Positions 1 to 8,120 of a stretch of DNA of 64,000 nucleotides are shown here, one piece after another. How positions within the stretch are numbered: position 1 is the stretch's first letter; each line of letters starts with the position of its first letter. Source of the DNA: Sphaerimonospora sp050942215 (lineage in GTDB: Bacteria; Actinomycetota; Actinomycetes; Streptosporangiales; Streptosporangiaceae); NCBI RefSeq assembly GCF_050942215.1, contig NZ_CP192056.1, positions 124,001 to 188,000 of the forward strand, written 5' to 3'. Both the position numbers and the translations under genes were made by a program. The notes under the pieces were generated by a model, which searched no databases, was not told the DNA's origin, and was given only the letters and a program-made list of their open reading frames with translations.

Positions 1-644
1 AAGCCGGTGCCGCCGATGAGCACCCGGCCGGGCGCCGCCGAGGGATGGGAGCTGAGCCAGTTCGCCGCGACGTTGCGCCAGTCCGCCGACGTGTAGCCGT
101 GCGGCTCGTTCATCGGCTCGAAGTAGACGTTGCTGTTCGAGCCGTACGTGTTGATCACGCTGGACCACATCGTGTTCCATGCGGCGAGGTTCGTGATCCT
201 GCCGCCGGAGGCGGCACCGTCCTCCCAATAGGCCAGGATGACCTTGAATCCACGGTCGGTGGCGGCGTCGATGGCGCCGCGGTAGGCGTTCCACCAGGTC
301 GTGTCGGCCACGGTGTGCGTGTTGATGGGCAACCGGACGGTGTTGACCCCCATGGTGGAGGCCATGTGGTCGTAGAGGGCGCCGGCCTTGGCCCGTACCG
401 TCGCGTTGCTGTCCGATCGGCTCAGGCCATGCAGGACGAGCGTGCCGGTGCTGAAGTTGTCACCCAGCACGGCCCAGTTCATGCCGCGGAATTGGCTGGT
501 GGCGGCATTGGCCGGCGGCGCGGGGACGATGGCCGCCACCGAGGTGAGTGCGGTCACCACAAGGGCGATCAGTAACCTGCGTAACGGCCGGATGCTCCGC
601 GATTGTCCTGATGAGTGACCATCGGACGTCGTGCTTAGTGCCAT
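1..644 (-). CDS. Secreted glycoside hydrolase family 5 enzyme (cellulase-like), N-terminal part
   Basis: First 214 codons of an exported glycanase that runs off the left edge. The ATG at 644 opens a signal peptide: basic RPLRRLL, then a hydrophobic core to about residue 44, with likely cleavage near NAA at 46-48. The mature part begins FRGMNW. It carries the GH5 barrel motif MNEPHG at about residues 178-183, where the Glu is the general acid/base; the nucleophile Glu would lie beyond the edge. The family cleaves beta-1,4-glucan, mannan or related polymers outside the cell, and the substrate cannot be told from this fragment. It is transcribed away from the hydrogenase locus, so it is unrelated to it. 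No carbohydrate-binding module is visible in this part. Confidence 0.85.
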   Translation of the reverse strand, partial: MALSTTSDGHSSGQSRSIRPLRRLLIALVVTALTSVAAIVPAPPANAATSQFRGMNWAVLGDNFSTGTLVLHGLSRSDSNATVRAKAGALYDHMASTMGVNTVRLPINTHTVADTTWWNAYRGAIDAATDRGFKVILAYWEDGAASGGRITNLAAWNTMWSSVINTYGSNSNVYFEPMNEPHGYTSADWRNVAANWLSSHPSAAPGRVLIGGTG

Positions 645-1371
645 GAAACGTCCAATCAGTAGATCTGAATCGCTGGGTCGAACTTTCACCTGTGCACATC
701 GTGTTGCCGACATACGTCCGGGCATCGTGCTGTTCCGACAGCAGGATCGGCGCATGGGAAATCGCTACGTGGCGACGGCGGTGGTGACGTACGTCGACGG
801 CTTCGTCGCGCGGCGGGCCGGGCAGGTGGGAAACGCCCCTGCCGTGGGCGGCCCCCTGCGCCACGGGGGGCGTTACGAGGTGCCGGAGAGATCCGCGATC
901 GAGGTTCTCCAGCGCGCTGCTGGTCAGGCGACCTGCGATGGCGCCGGGTGCCCGGGAGCGCTCGCCGGCGACGGCCTCACCGGCGGCCTGCGGCAGTCGT
1001 CGCCGGTTCGGCTGGGGGGACTGCATCAGAGCTCCAACGAATGTCAGCGCTGATAGTTACGCGGAAGGGCCGCCTTGTTCGGTGGGGCACTGGGTGCGCA
1101 TCTCCGGGGTGTTGAACGCGCATTCCGTATCCGCGGTGGAAGTTGAAGGTCGCATCGGTATTACCACAGTGTGAGCGATAACATCCGCGCGGTCAATACC
1201 CGGAGTCAGACGCACGGCATCGGCGGCTCGGCACGGAAAGCCCTGGCCCGTCGATGATGGCGAGGGCGCCTCGAAGGGGAATGCGTTGGCTCAACGATAT
1301 GGCGTAAAGCAAATGCCCGGTGTTTCCTCCCCTCTCGGAGGCGGGTTCCCCACCGGCGTCGTCACCGGTCA
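645..1371. other. Intergenic region between GH5 gene and hypF 3' end
   Basis: No convincing gene on either strand; the open frames here lack family features. The stretch must hold the GH5 promoter (reading left). CGAACTTTCA at 679-688 resembles the CGAAA-TTTCG type of sugar-regulator site, and GGGAGCGCTC at 954-963 matches 10 central bases of the CebR cellulase operator of Streptomyces; both may be chance. TCAGCGCTGA at 1045-1054 is a perfect 10-bp palindrome inside a 20-bp block that recurs before the hydrogenase genes at about 8053-8071. Confidence 0.4.
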
Positions 1372-3840
1372 TCAGACCCTCCCCTGTCCGGTGCTCCACG
1401 CGGAAACGCTTCGTGCCGGGGCGAGATCCATCGCGGCGGCCACGGCCGCCTGGCCGAGGCAGATCCCGGCGTCGTTCGGCGGCACTCGGCGGTGGGTCAG
1501 GACGCGGAAGCCGCGTTCCTTCAGCGCCCGTACGCATCGGTCGAGCAGCAGCGCGTTCTGGAAGACCCCGCCGGACAGCGCCACCGTACCGATCCCGGCC
1601 CCGGCCGGAGCCGTCGCTCCGTCCCGTACCAGGGCGCACGCGGCGGCCACGGCGGCGGCGAGACCGTTGTGGAACCGGGCGGAGACCTCCGCCTCCCCGG
1701 TGCCGCGCAGCAGATCCTCGGCGACCGCGCGGATCAGGTCGTCCCCCCTGATCACCAGGCAGGTCACCGGGCCGGTCACCGGGCCGGCGCCGTTCACGAA
1801 AGCGGTTCCTGGCTCGATCCGCATCGGATAGGCGCGCTGTTCCGCCGGGTCGGCCCGCTGCTCCAGGGCCATCGCGGCCTGTCCTTCGAAGGTGACCCGG
1901 TCGCCCAGCCCGCACAGGGCCGCGACGGCATCGAAGAGCCGTCCGGCGCTGGAAGTGAGCGGAGAGTTCAGCCCCGACCGGGCCACCGCCGTCACCCGGT
2001 CCCACTCGGCGGCGTTCCTGAGGCGTACGGCCAGATCTGGCGGTGGAGCGCCGTCGAAGGCGGCGTCCAGGTGTGCCGCCGCCATCCGCCAGGGTTGCCG
2101 GATCGCCGCCGTGCCGCCCGGCATCGGGACCGGTGCCAGGTGACCGGCGCGGGTGAACCCGGTCAGGTCGGCCACCAGCAACTCGCCGCCCCACACGGTC
2201 CCGTCCGGGCCGTGGCCGGTGCCGTCGAACGCGACGCCGATCACCGTACCCTCCTCTCCGCCGTCGGCGAGGCAGGACGCGATGTGGGCGTGGTGGTGCT
2301 GGACGGCGACGAGGTCGACATCGGCCAGCTCCTGGGCGTACTTCGTCGACAGGTATTCCGGGTGCGCGTCGTGGACGACCAGCTCGGGCGTGACGTCGAA
2401 CAGCCGCCGGAAACGTGTGATCTCCTCGGTGAAGGCGCGCAACGTCGCGTAGTCCTTCAGGTCGCCGACGTGCGGAGAGAGGAACGCGTGCCCGCCACGG
2501 ACCAGGCAGAAGGTGCTCTTCAGCTCGGCGCCGCAGGCGAGGATCGCCCGCCGGGCCGGCCGGGAAAGCGGCAGCGGCAGCGGCGCGAACCCCCGAGACC
2601 TGCGGATCGGGATCCGCCGGCCATGGGCGAGGAGGATCACCGAATCCTCCGCTCGTGCCTGGATGGTGCGGTCGTGGGTCAGGAAGGCGTCGGCCAGACC
2701 GCGGCCGAGCCGGTCAGTCGCGTCCCGATCCCGGTGAACGATGGGTTCGTCGGACACATTTCCGCTGGTCAGAACGTATGGACAGGTGAGTTTTCTGGCG
2801 AGCAGGTGGTGCAGTGCCGTGTACGGCAGCATGATCCCGAGCCGGTTCACGCCGGGCGCCGTCTCGTCGGCGATCGTCTCGCCCGCACGACGCGGCAGGA
2901 CGACGATCGGCCGGGCCGGGCTGTTCAACAGCCGTTCGGCGTCCGGACCGATCTCACACAGCCGCGCCGCCATGGCCAGGTCGGCGACCATGACGGCGAA
3001 CGGTTTGTCCGGTCGATGCTTGCGTTCGCGCAGCATGCGTACCGCGGGGCCGTTGGTCGCGTCGACCGCCAGGTGGTAGCCGCCCAGCCCCTTGACCGCG
3101 ACGATCCGTCCCGCCCGCAGGAGCGCGGCCGCGGTCTCCACGGGATCGCCGTCCATCGGCCGCCCCGGCGGGCCGAGCAGCCGCAGGGCGGGTCCGCAGG
3201 CCGGACAGCAGATCGGCTGGGCATGGAACCTGCGGTCGCTCGGATCGTGATACTCGGCGGCGCATTCGCCGCACATCGGGAAGGCCGCCATGGTCGTCGC
3301 CTCCCGGTCGTACGGCAGGCCGGTGACGACGGTGAACCTCGGGCCGCAGTTGGTGCAGTTCACGAACGGGTGCAGGTACCTGCGGCAGGCCGGGTCGAAC
3401 AGCTCGGCCAGACAGTCGTCACAGGTGGCGGCGTCGGCCGGGATCAGCGTCGACCGTCCGCCGTCGCGGCTGCCCGCGATATGGAAGCCCCGCTCGCCCA
3501 GCACGGGGATCACGTCGGCTGAGATCCGGTGGATCAGTGCGAGCGGCGGCGCCTGACAGGGCAGTTCCTCGCGAAACCGGGTGACGTCGCCCTCGGGACC
3601 CTCGGCCTCGATGAACACGCCGCGCCCGTCGTTGCCGACCCAGCCCGACAGCTCCAGCCGCCGGGCCAGCGCGTGCACGTACGGCCGGAACCCCACCCCC
3701 TGGACGATCCCCTCCACCCGGATGCGCACCCGGGTCGTACGGCCTGCCGCGAAATCACGGCCGGGACGGCGATCGAGGTCGTCCGGACGTGTTCCGCGAT
3801 CCGGATCGCGGTCGAAAGGTTCGAAGGCCGTGTCCGCCAC
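1372..3840 (-). CDS. hypF: HypF carbamoyltransferase for [NiFe]-hydrogenase cyanide ligands
   Basis: HypF uses carbamoyl phosphate and ATP to place a carbamoyl group on the C-terminal Cys of HypE, the source of the CN ligands of the NiFe(CN)2CO centre. The 822-residue protein shows the full order of domains: an acylphosphatase-like domain (GVGFRPYVHALA near residue 50), two Cys4 zinc fingers (CDDC...CTNC and CGEC...CPAC, about 138-215; the usual AQPVACP reads AQPICCP), a YrdC-like domain, and a Kae1-like domain with HHHAH and GVAFDGTGHG. The start is a GTG with no strong ribosome site. It is transcribed divergently from the SIS-hypCDE run, sharing a 168-bp promoter region at 3841-4008. Family length is normally about 750-800 residues, so the short charged N-terminal extension is extra. 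Confidence 0.95.
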   Translation of the reverse strand: MADTAFEPFDRDPDRGTRPDDLDRRPGRDFAAGRTTRVRIRVEGIVQGVGFRPYVHALARRLELSGWVGNDGRGVFIEAEGPEGDVTRFREELPCQAPPLALIHRISADVIPVLGERGFHIAGSRDGGRSTLIPADAATCDDCLAELFDPACRRYLHPFVNCTNCGPRFTVVTGLPYDREATTMAAFPMCGECAAEYHDPSDRRFHAQPICCPACGPALRLLGPPGRPMDGDPVETAAALLRAGRIVAVKGLGGYHLAVDATNGPAVRMLRERKHRPDKPFAVMVADLAMAARLCEIGPDAERLLNSPARPIVVLPRRAGETIADETAPGVNRLGIMLPYTALHHLLARKLTCPYVLTSGNVSDEPIVHRDRDATDRLGRGLADAFLTHDRTIQARAEDSVILLAHGRRIPIRRSRGFAPLPLPLSRPARRAILACGAELKSTFCLVRGGHAFLSPHVGDLKDYATLRAFTEEITRFRRLFDVTPELVVHDAHPEYLSTKYAQELADVDLVAVQHHHAHIASCLADGGEEGTVIGVAFDGTGHGPDGTVWGGELLVADLTGFTRAGHLAPVPMPGGTAAIRQPWRMAAAHLDAAFDGAPPPDLAVRLRNAAEWDRVTAVARSGLNSPLTSSAGRLFDAVAALCGLGDRVTFEGQAAMALEQRADPAEQRAYPMRIEPGTAFVNGAGPVTGPVTCLVIRGDDLIRAVAEDLLRGTGEAEVSARFHNGLAAAVAAACALVRDGATAPAGAGIGTVALSGGVFQNALLLDRCVRALKERGFRVLTHRRVPPNDAGICLGQAAVAAAMDLAPARSVSAWSTGQGRV

Positions 3841-4008
3841 ATCGCCATCGTGCGCGTACGGCGCGGCGGCTGACCGGCCGCGGCGCGTCGGCAGGGGAGT
3901 GCGGAAGGCCGCGTGAGCAGATCTTTACCCCTCCCGCGTCATGCGGTCCACGTGTCACGGAAACACGGAACGTAGCGTGATGACCACGCCAGATCACGGA
4001 GCCTGCCC

Positions 4009-5316
4009 ATGCCTGTCGCACCCATGACCAACACGATGAACGACGCCCTCCACCGGGCCTTCGCCAGGCGCGTGGCTCCCGGCGATGCGCTGATACACGA
4101 AGCGGAGCACATCACCCGCGCCTGCCGCGACATGGCGGAGCGGTTCCGGCGGGGCGGCAAACTGATCGTCTTCGGCGGCGGAGGTGACGGCGCGGACGCC
4201 GCGCACGTAGCCGTCGAGTTCATGCACCCGGTGATCGTCGGCAGGCGGGCGCTGCCCGCGCTGGCGTTGAGCAACGACGCGGCGACGGTCACCACGATCG
4301 GTGCCCGTGACGGCCTGGCCGAGGCGTTCACCCATCAGATCGCGAGCTGGGCCGGCCCGGGGGACATCGCGCTCGGCATCTCACGCGATGGCCGGTGCGC
4401 GGGAGTGCTGCGTGGGCTGGCCGCCGCCCGGCGGCTCGGCCTGCTCACCGTGGCCCTGCTCGGCGGGCAGAGCGACGGTGACGGTGGAGAGACCGATCGG
4501 AGCGGCATCGCCGCCGATCATTGCCTGCTCGCCCGCTCCCACGACCCGGATGTGGTGAAGGAACTTCATGTCACCACCTATCACCTGCTGTGGGAGCTGG
4601 TCCACGTCCTGCTGGACACCGTGTCAGAAGAGAGCCGCTGTGGCCTCGGCGAACCGCCGTCGGCGGAGATGCGCGGGCTCTACCCCTTCCTCTATTCCGA
4701 CGAGGACGGCCGGTCATCGGTGTCGGCCGAGGTCGTGCGATCTACCGAGGCCAAGGCCGCCGAGATCGCGCGGCTGCGCACGGAGGCCGCTGGACTCGAC
4801 CGGCGGCGGATCGCCGCCTGCGCCCAGGACATGGCGGTGCGGTTCGCCGCCGGCGGCCGGCTGTTCACCTTCGGCAACGGAGGCAGCAGCACCGACGCCC
4901 AGGAGGTGACCACCACCTTCCTCGCCCCGGCGAGCCCTTACCGTCCGCTGCCCGCGCACTGCCTCACCAGTGATGTCGCTCTCGTCACCGCGCTCTCCAA
5001 CGACGTCGGCTTCGACGTGGTCTTCTCCCGGCAACTCGCCGCGCTCGGGCGGCCCGGCGACATCGCACTCGGGCTGTCCACCAGCGGCGACTCCGGCAAC
5101 GTCGTCCAGGCGTTCGAGGAAGCCGCCGGGATCGGCATGCTGACCGTCGGCCTGGCCGGCGCCGGGGGCGGCAGGCTCGCCGAGTCCGGCCTGCTGGACC
5201 ACCTGTTCGTGATCCCGTCGTCCTCGGTGCACCGCGTCCAGGAGGCGCAGACCACCCTCTACCACGTGCTGTGGGAACTGACCCAGGTCGCGCTCGACAT
5301 CTCAGGGCGACGGTGA
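4009..5316 (+). CDS. Tandem SIS-domain protein (GmhA-like repeats) in hydrogenase maturation operon
   Basis: 435 residues with two sugar-isomerase (SIS) domains in tandem, about residues 15-215 and 240-432. Each has the phosphosugar-binding pattern: VFGGGGDGADAAHVA in the first and TFGNGGSSTDAQEV in the second, followed by LALSNDAATV and LTSDVALVTALSND. The second copy fits the phosphoheptose-isomerase type GNGGS loop better; in the first the Ser-rich loop is degraded to GGGGD, so it may be structural. The gene begins the hypCDE run and overlaps hypC start options, which implies a role tied to hydrogenase assembly or regulation, but no biochemical role follows from sequence. GGAG seven bases before the ATG at 4009 supports that start; two more in-frame ATGs follow closely. 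Confidence 0.8.
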   Translation: MPVAPMTNTMNDALHRAFARRVAPGDALIHEAEHITRACRDMAERFRRGGKLIVFGGGGDGADAAHVAVEFMHPVIVGRRALPALALSNDAATVTTIGARDGLAEAFTHQIASWAGPGDIALGISRDGRCAGVLRGLAAARRLGLLTVALLGGQSDGDGGETDRSGIAADHCLLARSHDPDVVKELHVTTYHLLWELVHVLLDTVSEESRCGLGEPPSAEMRGLYPFLYSDEDGRSSVSAEVVRSTEAKAAEIARLRTEAAGLDRRRIAACAQDMAVRFAAGGRLFTFGNGGSSTDAQEVTTTFLAPASPYRPLPAHCLTSDVALVTALSNDVGFDVVFSRQLAALGRPGDIALGLSTSGDSGNVVQAFEEAAGIGMLTVGLAGAGGGRLAESGLLDHLFVIPSSSVHRVQEAQTTLYHVLWELTQVALDISGRR

Positions 5317-5321
5317 CGGCG

Positions 5322-5618
5322 ATGTGTCTGGGCATCCCCGGAGAGATCGTGGAGATCCTGCCCGGTAGGCATGAGCTCGCCGAGTTCGCCGACCTCGCCC
5401 TGGTCGACGTGAGCGGTGTACGGCGCAAGGTCCATATCGGCCTGCTTGACCGGGAGAGCCTCGCGCCCGGCGACTGGGTGCTCATCCACGTCGGCTTCGC
5501 CCTCTCCAAGATCGACGAGACGGAGGCGGCCGCCACGCTCGAGTTCCTCGAGAGCCTCGGCGCGGCGTACGAGGACGAGATCGCCGCCTTCCGCGAATCA
5601 GCCATCGAACAGGAGTGA
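5322..5618 (+). CDS. hypC: HypC/HybG-type hydrogenase maturation chaperone
   Basis: 98-residue HypC. The protein starts MCLGIPGEIVEI; Cys2, exposed after Met removal, binds the Fe(CN)2CO unit with HypD and delivers it to the apo-large subunit. A GTG at 5313 overlaps the stop of the upstream SIS gene (GTGA) and could start translation, but only the ATG at 5322 puts the essential Cys in position 2, so I chose it. The acidic C-terminal tail (EDEIAAFRESAIEQE) is a little longer than in the smallest HypC proteins. It lies directly before hypD in the same transcript. Confidence 0.93.
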   Translation: MCLGIPGEIVEILPGRHELAEFADLALVDVSGVRRKVHIGLLDRESLAPGDWVLIHVGFALSKIDETEAAATLEFLESLGAAYEDEIAAFRESAIEQE

Positions 5619-5624
5619 CCTTCG

Positions 5625-6752
5625 TTGCGTTTCGTCGACGAATACCGTGACGCCGACCAGGCCCATGCGCTGGCCGACCGGATGGCCGCGCTGTGCCGGC
5701 CGGGCCGTAGATACCAGTTCATGGAGGTCTGCGGTGGGCACACCCACGCGATCTACAAGCACGGCCTGGAGGACTACCTGCCCGACGCGGTAGAGATGAT
5801 CCACGGGCCCGGCTGCCCCGTCTGCGTCATCCCCATGGGCCGGCTCGACGACGCGTTCCACATCGCCGAGCAGCCCGGCGTCGTCATGACCACCTTCGGC
5901 GACATGATGCGGGTGCCCGGCGGGCACGGGACGTTCCTGGACGCCAAGGCACGCGGCGCCGACATCCGCATGGTCTACTCCCCGCTGGACGCACTCAAGA
6001 TCGCCCGTGCGGAACCCGGCAGGCACGTCGTCTTCATGGCCGTCGGTTTCGAGACCACCGCCCCCTCGACCGCGATGACGATCCTGCGTGCCGAGGCCGA
6101 GGGGATCGGCAACTTCTCGGTCTTCTGCAACCACGTCACGATCATTCCGTCGATCAAGGCCATCCTCGACTCACCCGACCAGCGGGTCGACGGTTTCGTC
6201 GGCCCGGGACACGTCTCCGCCGTCATCGGCTGCCGCCCGTACGAGTTCGTCCCGCGCGTCTACGGTAAGCCGCTGGTCGTCACCGGGTTCGAACCGCTCG
6301 ACGTGCTGCGCGCCGTCCACCAGCTCCTGACCCAGCTCGCCGAGGGCCGCTGCGAGGTCGAGAACCAGTACGCCCGGGTCGTTCCCCGGGACGGCAATGC
6401 CAGAGCGCTGAGCGTGATCGGGCGGGTCATGGAGCTGCGTGGCTACTTCGAATGGCGCGGCCTGGGGTGGATTCCGCATTCCGCGCTGAAGATCTCCGAT
6501 CGGTACGCCGCCTACGACGCCGAGCGGATCTTCCAGATCCCTGGAGTACGGGTCGCCGACCCCAAGGCCTGCCAGTGCGGCGAGGTTCTCAAGGGCGTGC
6601 TCAAACCGTGGGAGTGCAAGGTGTTCGGCACGGCGTGCACCCCGGAGACGCCGATCGGCACCTGCATGGTCTCCTCCGAGGGGGCCTGCGCCGCCTACTA
6701 CAACTTCGGCCGCTTCTCCCGTGAGCGCGTCAGGGAGGCGACCCGCCGATGA
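5625..6752 (+). CDS. hypD: HypD Fe-S scaffold for hydrogenase cofactor assembly
   Basis: 375-residue HypD, the [4Fe-4S] scaffold on which HypC and HypE assemble the Fe(CN)2CO moiety. Typical signatures are present: CGGHTHAIYKHGLEDYLP near the N terminus, HGPGCPVC, GFETTAPSTA, and the cluster-binding Cys series in the C-terminal third (ACQCGEVLKG, FGTACTPE, GTCMVSSEGACAAYY). The start is a TTG at 5625, nine bases after AGGAG; no ATG or GTG gives a family-length N terminus. It overlaps hypE by four bases (ATGA), implying coupled translation. Confidence 0.95.
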   Translation: MRFVDEYRDADQAHALADRMAALCRPGRRYQFMEVCGGHTHAIYKHGLEDYLPDAVEMIHGPGCPVCVIPMGRLDDAFHIAEQPGVVMTTFGDMMRVPGGHGTFLDAKARGADIRMVYSPLDALKIARAEPGRHVVFMAVGFETTAPSTAMTILRAEAEGIGNFSVFCNHVTIIPSIKAILDSPDQRVDGFVGPGHVSAVIGCRPYEFVPRVYGKPLVVTGFEPLDVLRAVHQLLTQLAEGRCEVENQYARVVPRDGNARALSVIGRVMELRGYFEWRGLGWIPHSALKISDRYAAYDAERIFQIPGVRVADPKACQCGEVLKGVLKPWECKVFGTACTPETPIGTCMVSSEGACAAYYNFGRFSRERVREATRR

Positions 6753-8011
6753 ACCCGCGCCGCCTGGACGATCCCGGCAGAGCAGACTCCCCACTCGAAG
6801 ACACCGCGCTCGAAGACACCGGGCTCGAAGACGTCCCTCGACCGGACCCGGTGCCCGGTGCGGTCCGGGCTGAGGCCGCGGTACGCGAGACCCGCGAGCT
6901 CGGCCGGCCGGATATCGCCCACGGCCACCTGAGCGGACACTCGCGTGAGGAGGAGGTGCTCGAACGGATCGAACGCGCCAGGAAGCGCAGGGCCCGCATC
7001 CGGGAGGACCGCATCACACTCGCACACGGCGCCGGGGGCAAGGCCGCCCGTGCTCTCATCGAGGCCGTGTTCCTGGAGGCGTTCGGCAACCCGCTCCTCG
7101 AGCCACTCGGCGACGGCGCCGTGGCCGGCCCCGTCGCCGGCGGTCTGGCGTTCACGACCGATTCGTTCGTGGTCAGGCCGCTGTTCTTTCCCGGCGGCGA
7201 TATCGGCGATCTCGCGGTCAACGGCACGATCAACGATCTCGCCATGTGCGGGGCGACCCCTCGCTATCTGTCGGCCGGGTTCATCCTGGAGGAGGGTTTC
7301 CCCCTCGCGGATCTGCGCCGCGTCACCGCCTCCATGGCCGAGGCCGCTCGGGTGGCCGGCGTCTGGATCGTCACCGGCGACACCAAGGTCGTCGAGAACG
7401 GCAAGGCCGACGGCTGCTACATCACCACGGCGGGGATCGGCGTCATCGAACGGCCGGTCCGGTTGAGCGCGGCGACCGTAGTGCCCGGCGACGCCGTCAT
7501 CGTCTCCGGCCCGATAGGGGAACACGGCATGACCATCATGCTGGCCCGTGGCGAGCTCGACATCGAGGCCGATCTCACCTCCGACACCGCGCCGCTGCAC
7601 ACGCTCGCCGACCGGCTGCTGGCGGCCTGCCCGGGGCGGGTGCGCTGCCTGCGGGACGCCACGCGCGGCGGTGTGGCCACCGTGGTCAACGAGATCGCCG
7701 CCGCGGCCCAGGTCGCGATCGTGCTCGACGAGCGCGCCGTCCCGGTCCGGCCGACCGCGCGCGGCGCCTGTGAGCTGCTGGGCATCGACCCGCTGTACGT
7801 GGCCTGCGAGGGGCGGATGGTCGCGGTGGTGGCGGGAGATCACGCCGATGCCGCCCTGGACGCCCTCCGGTCGCACCCGCTGGGCGCCGAAGCCGCGGTG
7901 ATCGGCCGCGCGGGCGACGACCCGGCCGGGCTCGTCCTGATGCGCACCCACTCCGGCGGCACCCGGGTCGTCGATCTGCTCGTCGGTGACCCGCTCCCGC
8001 GCATCTGCTGA
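6749..8011 (+). CDS. hypE: HypE carbamoyl dehydratase with N-terminal extension
   Basis: HypE dehydrates the thiocarbamate on its C-terminal Cys to thiocyanate in an ATP-dependent step and passes CN to iron on HypCD. The C terminus PRIC is intact. AIRS-family motifs are visible: AHGAGGKAARALI, TTDSFVVRPLFFPGGDIG, NDLAMCG, GDTKVVENGKADG and RDATRGGVATVVNE. The protein is 420 residues against about 330-350 for the family, because an acidic, repetitive N-terminal stretch (three LEDT/LEDV units, residues about 15-30, then a charged helix to 85) precedes the ATP-binding core. An internal start near the core is possible, but the ATGA overlap with hypD favours 6749. Confidence 0.93.
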   Translation: MNPRRLDDPGRADSPLEDTALEDTGLEDVPRPDPVPGAVRAEAAVRETRELGRPDIAHGHLSGHSREEEVLERIERARKRRARIREDRITLAHGAGGKAARALIEAVFLEAFGNPLLEPLGDGAVAGPVAGGLAFTTDSFVVRPLFFPGGDIGDLAVNGTINDLAMCGATPRYLSAGFILEEGFPLADLRRVTASMAEAARVAGVWIVTGDTKVVENGKADGCYITTAGIGVIERPVRLSAATVVPGDAVIVSGPIGEHGMTIMLARGELDIEADLTSDTAPLHTLADRLLAACPGRVRCLRDATRGGVATVVNEIAAAAQVAIVLDERAVPVRPTARGACELLGIDPLYVACEGRMVAVVAGDHADAALDALRSHPLGAEAAVIGRAGDDPAGLVLMRTHSGGTRVVDLLVGDPLPRIC

Positions 8012-8120
8012 CGAGTGCGGTGATCACTTGGTCGTTCGTCCCTTTTTCTGACATCTGCGCTGGTAGTTACGTTGGATGGGGTACATGTCCGTCGGTGGCG
8101 GCGTTGGGGGGAACGCTCTG
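8012..8120 (+). promoter_or_regulatory. Possible promoter/operator before hydrogenase structural genes
   Basis: 109-bp gap between hypE and the FeS subunit, the largest in the run. GGTCGTTCGTCCCT at 8032-8045 resembles a DosR/DevR box (consensus GGGACTTNNGNCCCT): the right half matches well, the left half only partly. The block ending CTGGTAGTTACG (8060-8071) is nearly repeated at 1050-1062. A clear -35/-10 pair is not seen. Confidence 0.3.

Noticed and set aside
953..966. CebR operator upstream of the GH5 gene
   Set aside because: 11 of 14 matches to the Streptomyces consensus, but more than 300 bp from the start codon and in GC-rich sequence where chance matches are likely. Mentioned only in the gap note.
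1492..3522. 676-codon forward frame opposite hypF
   Set aside because: Antisense shadow of hypF; composition rich in Arg, Gly and Gln with no family motif. High GC leaves the opposite strand open.
5313..5321. GTG start for hypC overlapping the SIS stop
   Set aside because: It would bury the essential Cys2 of HypC three residues inside the chain; ATG 5322 is functionally required.
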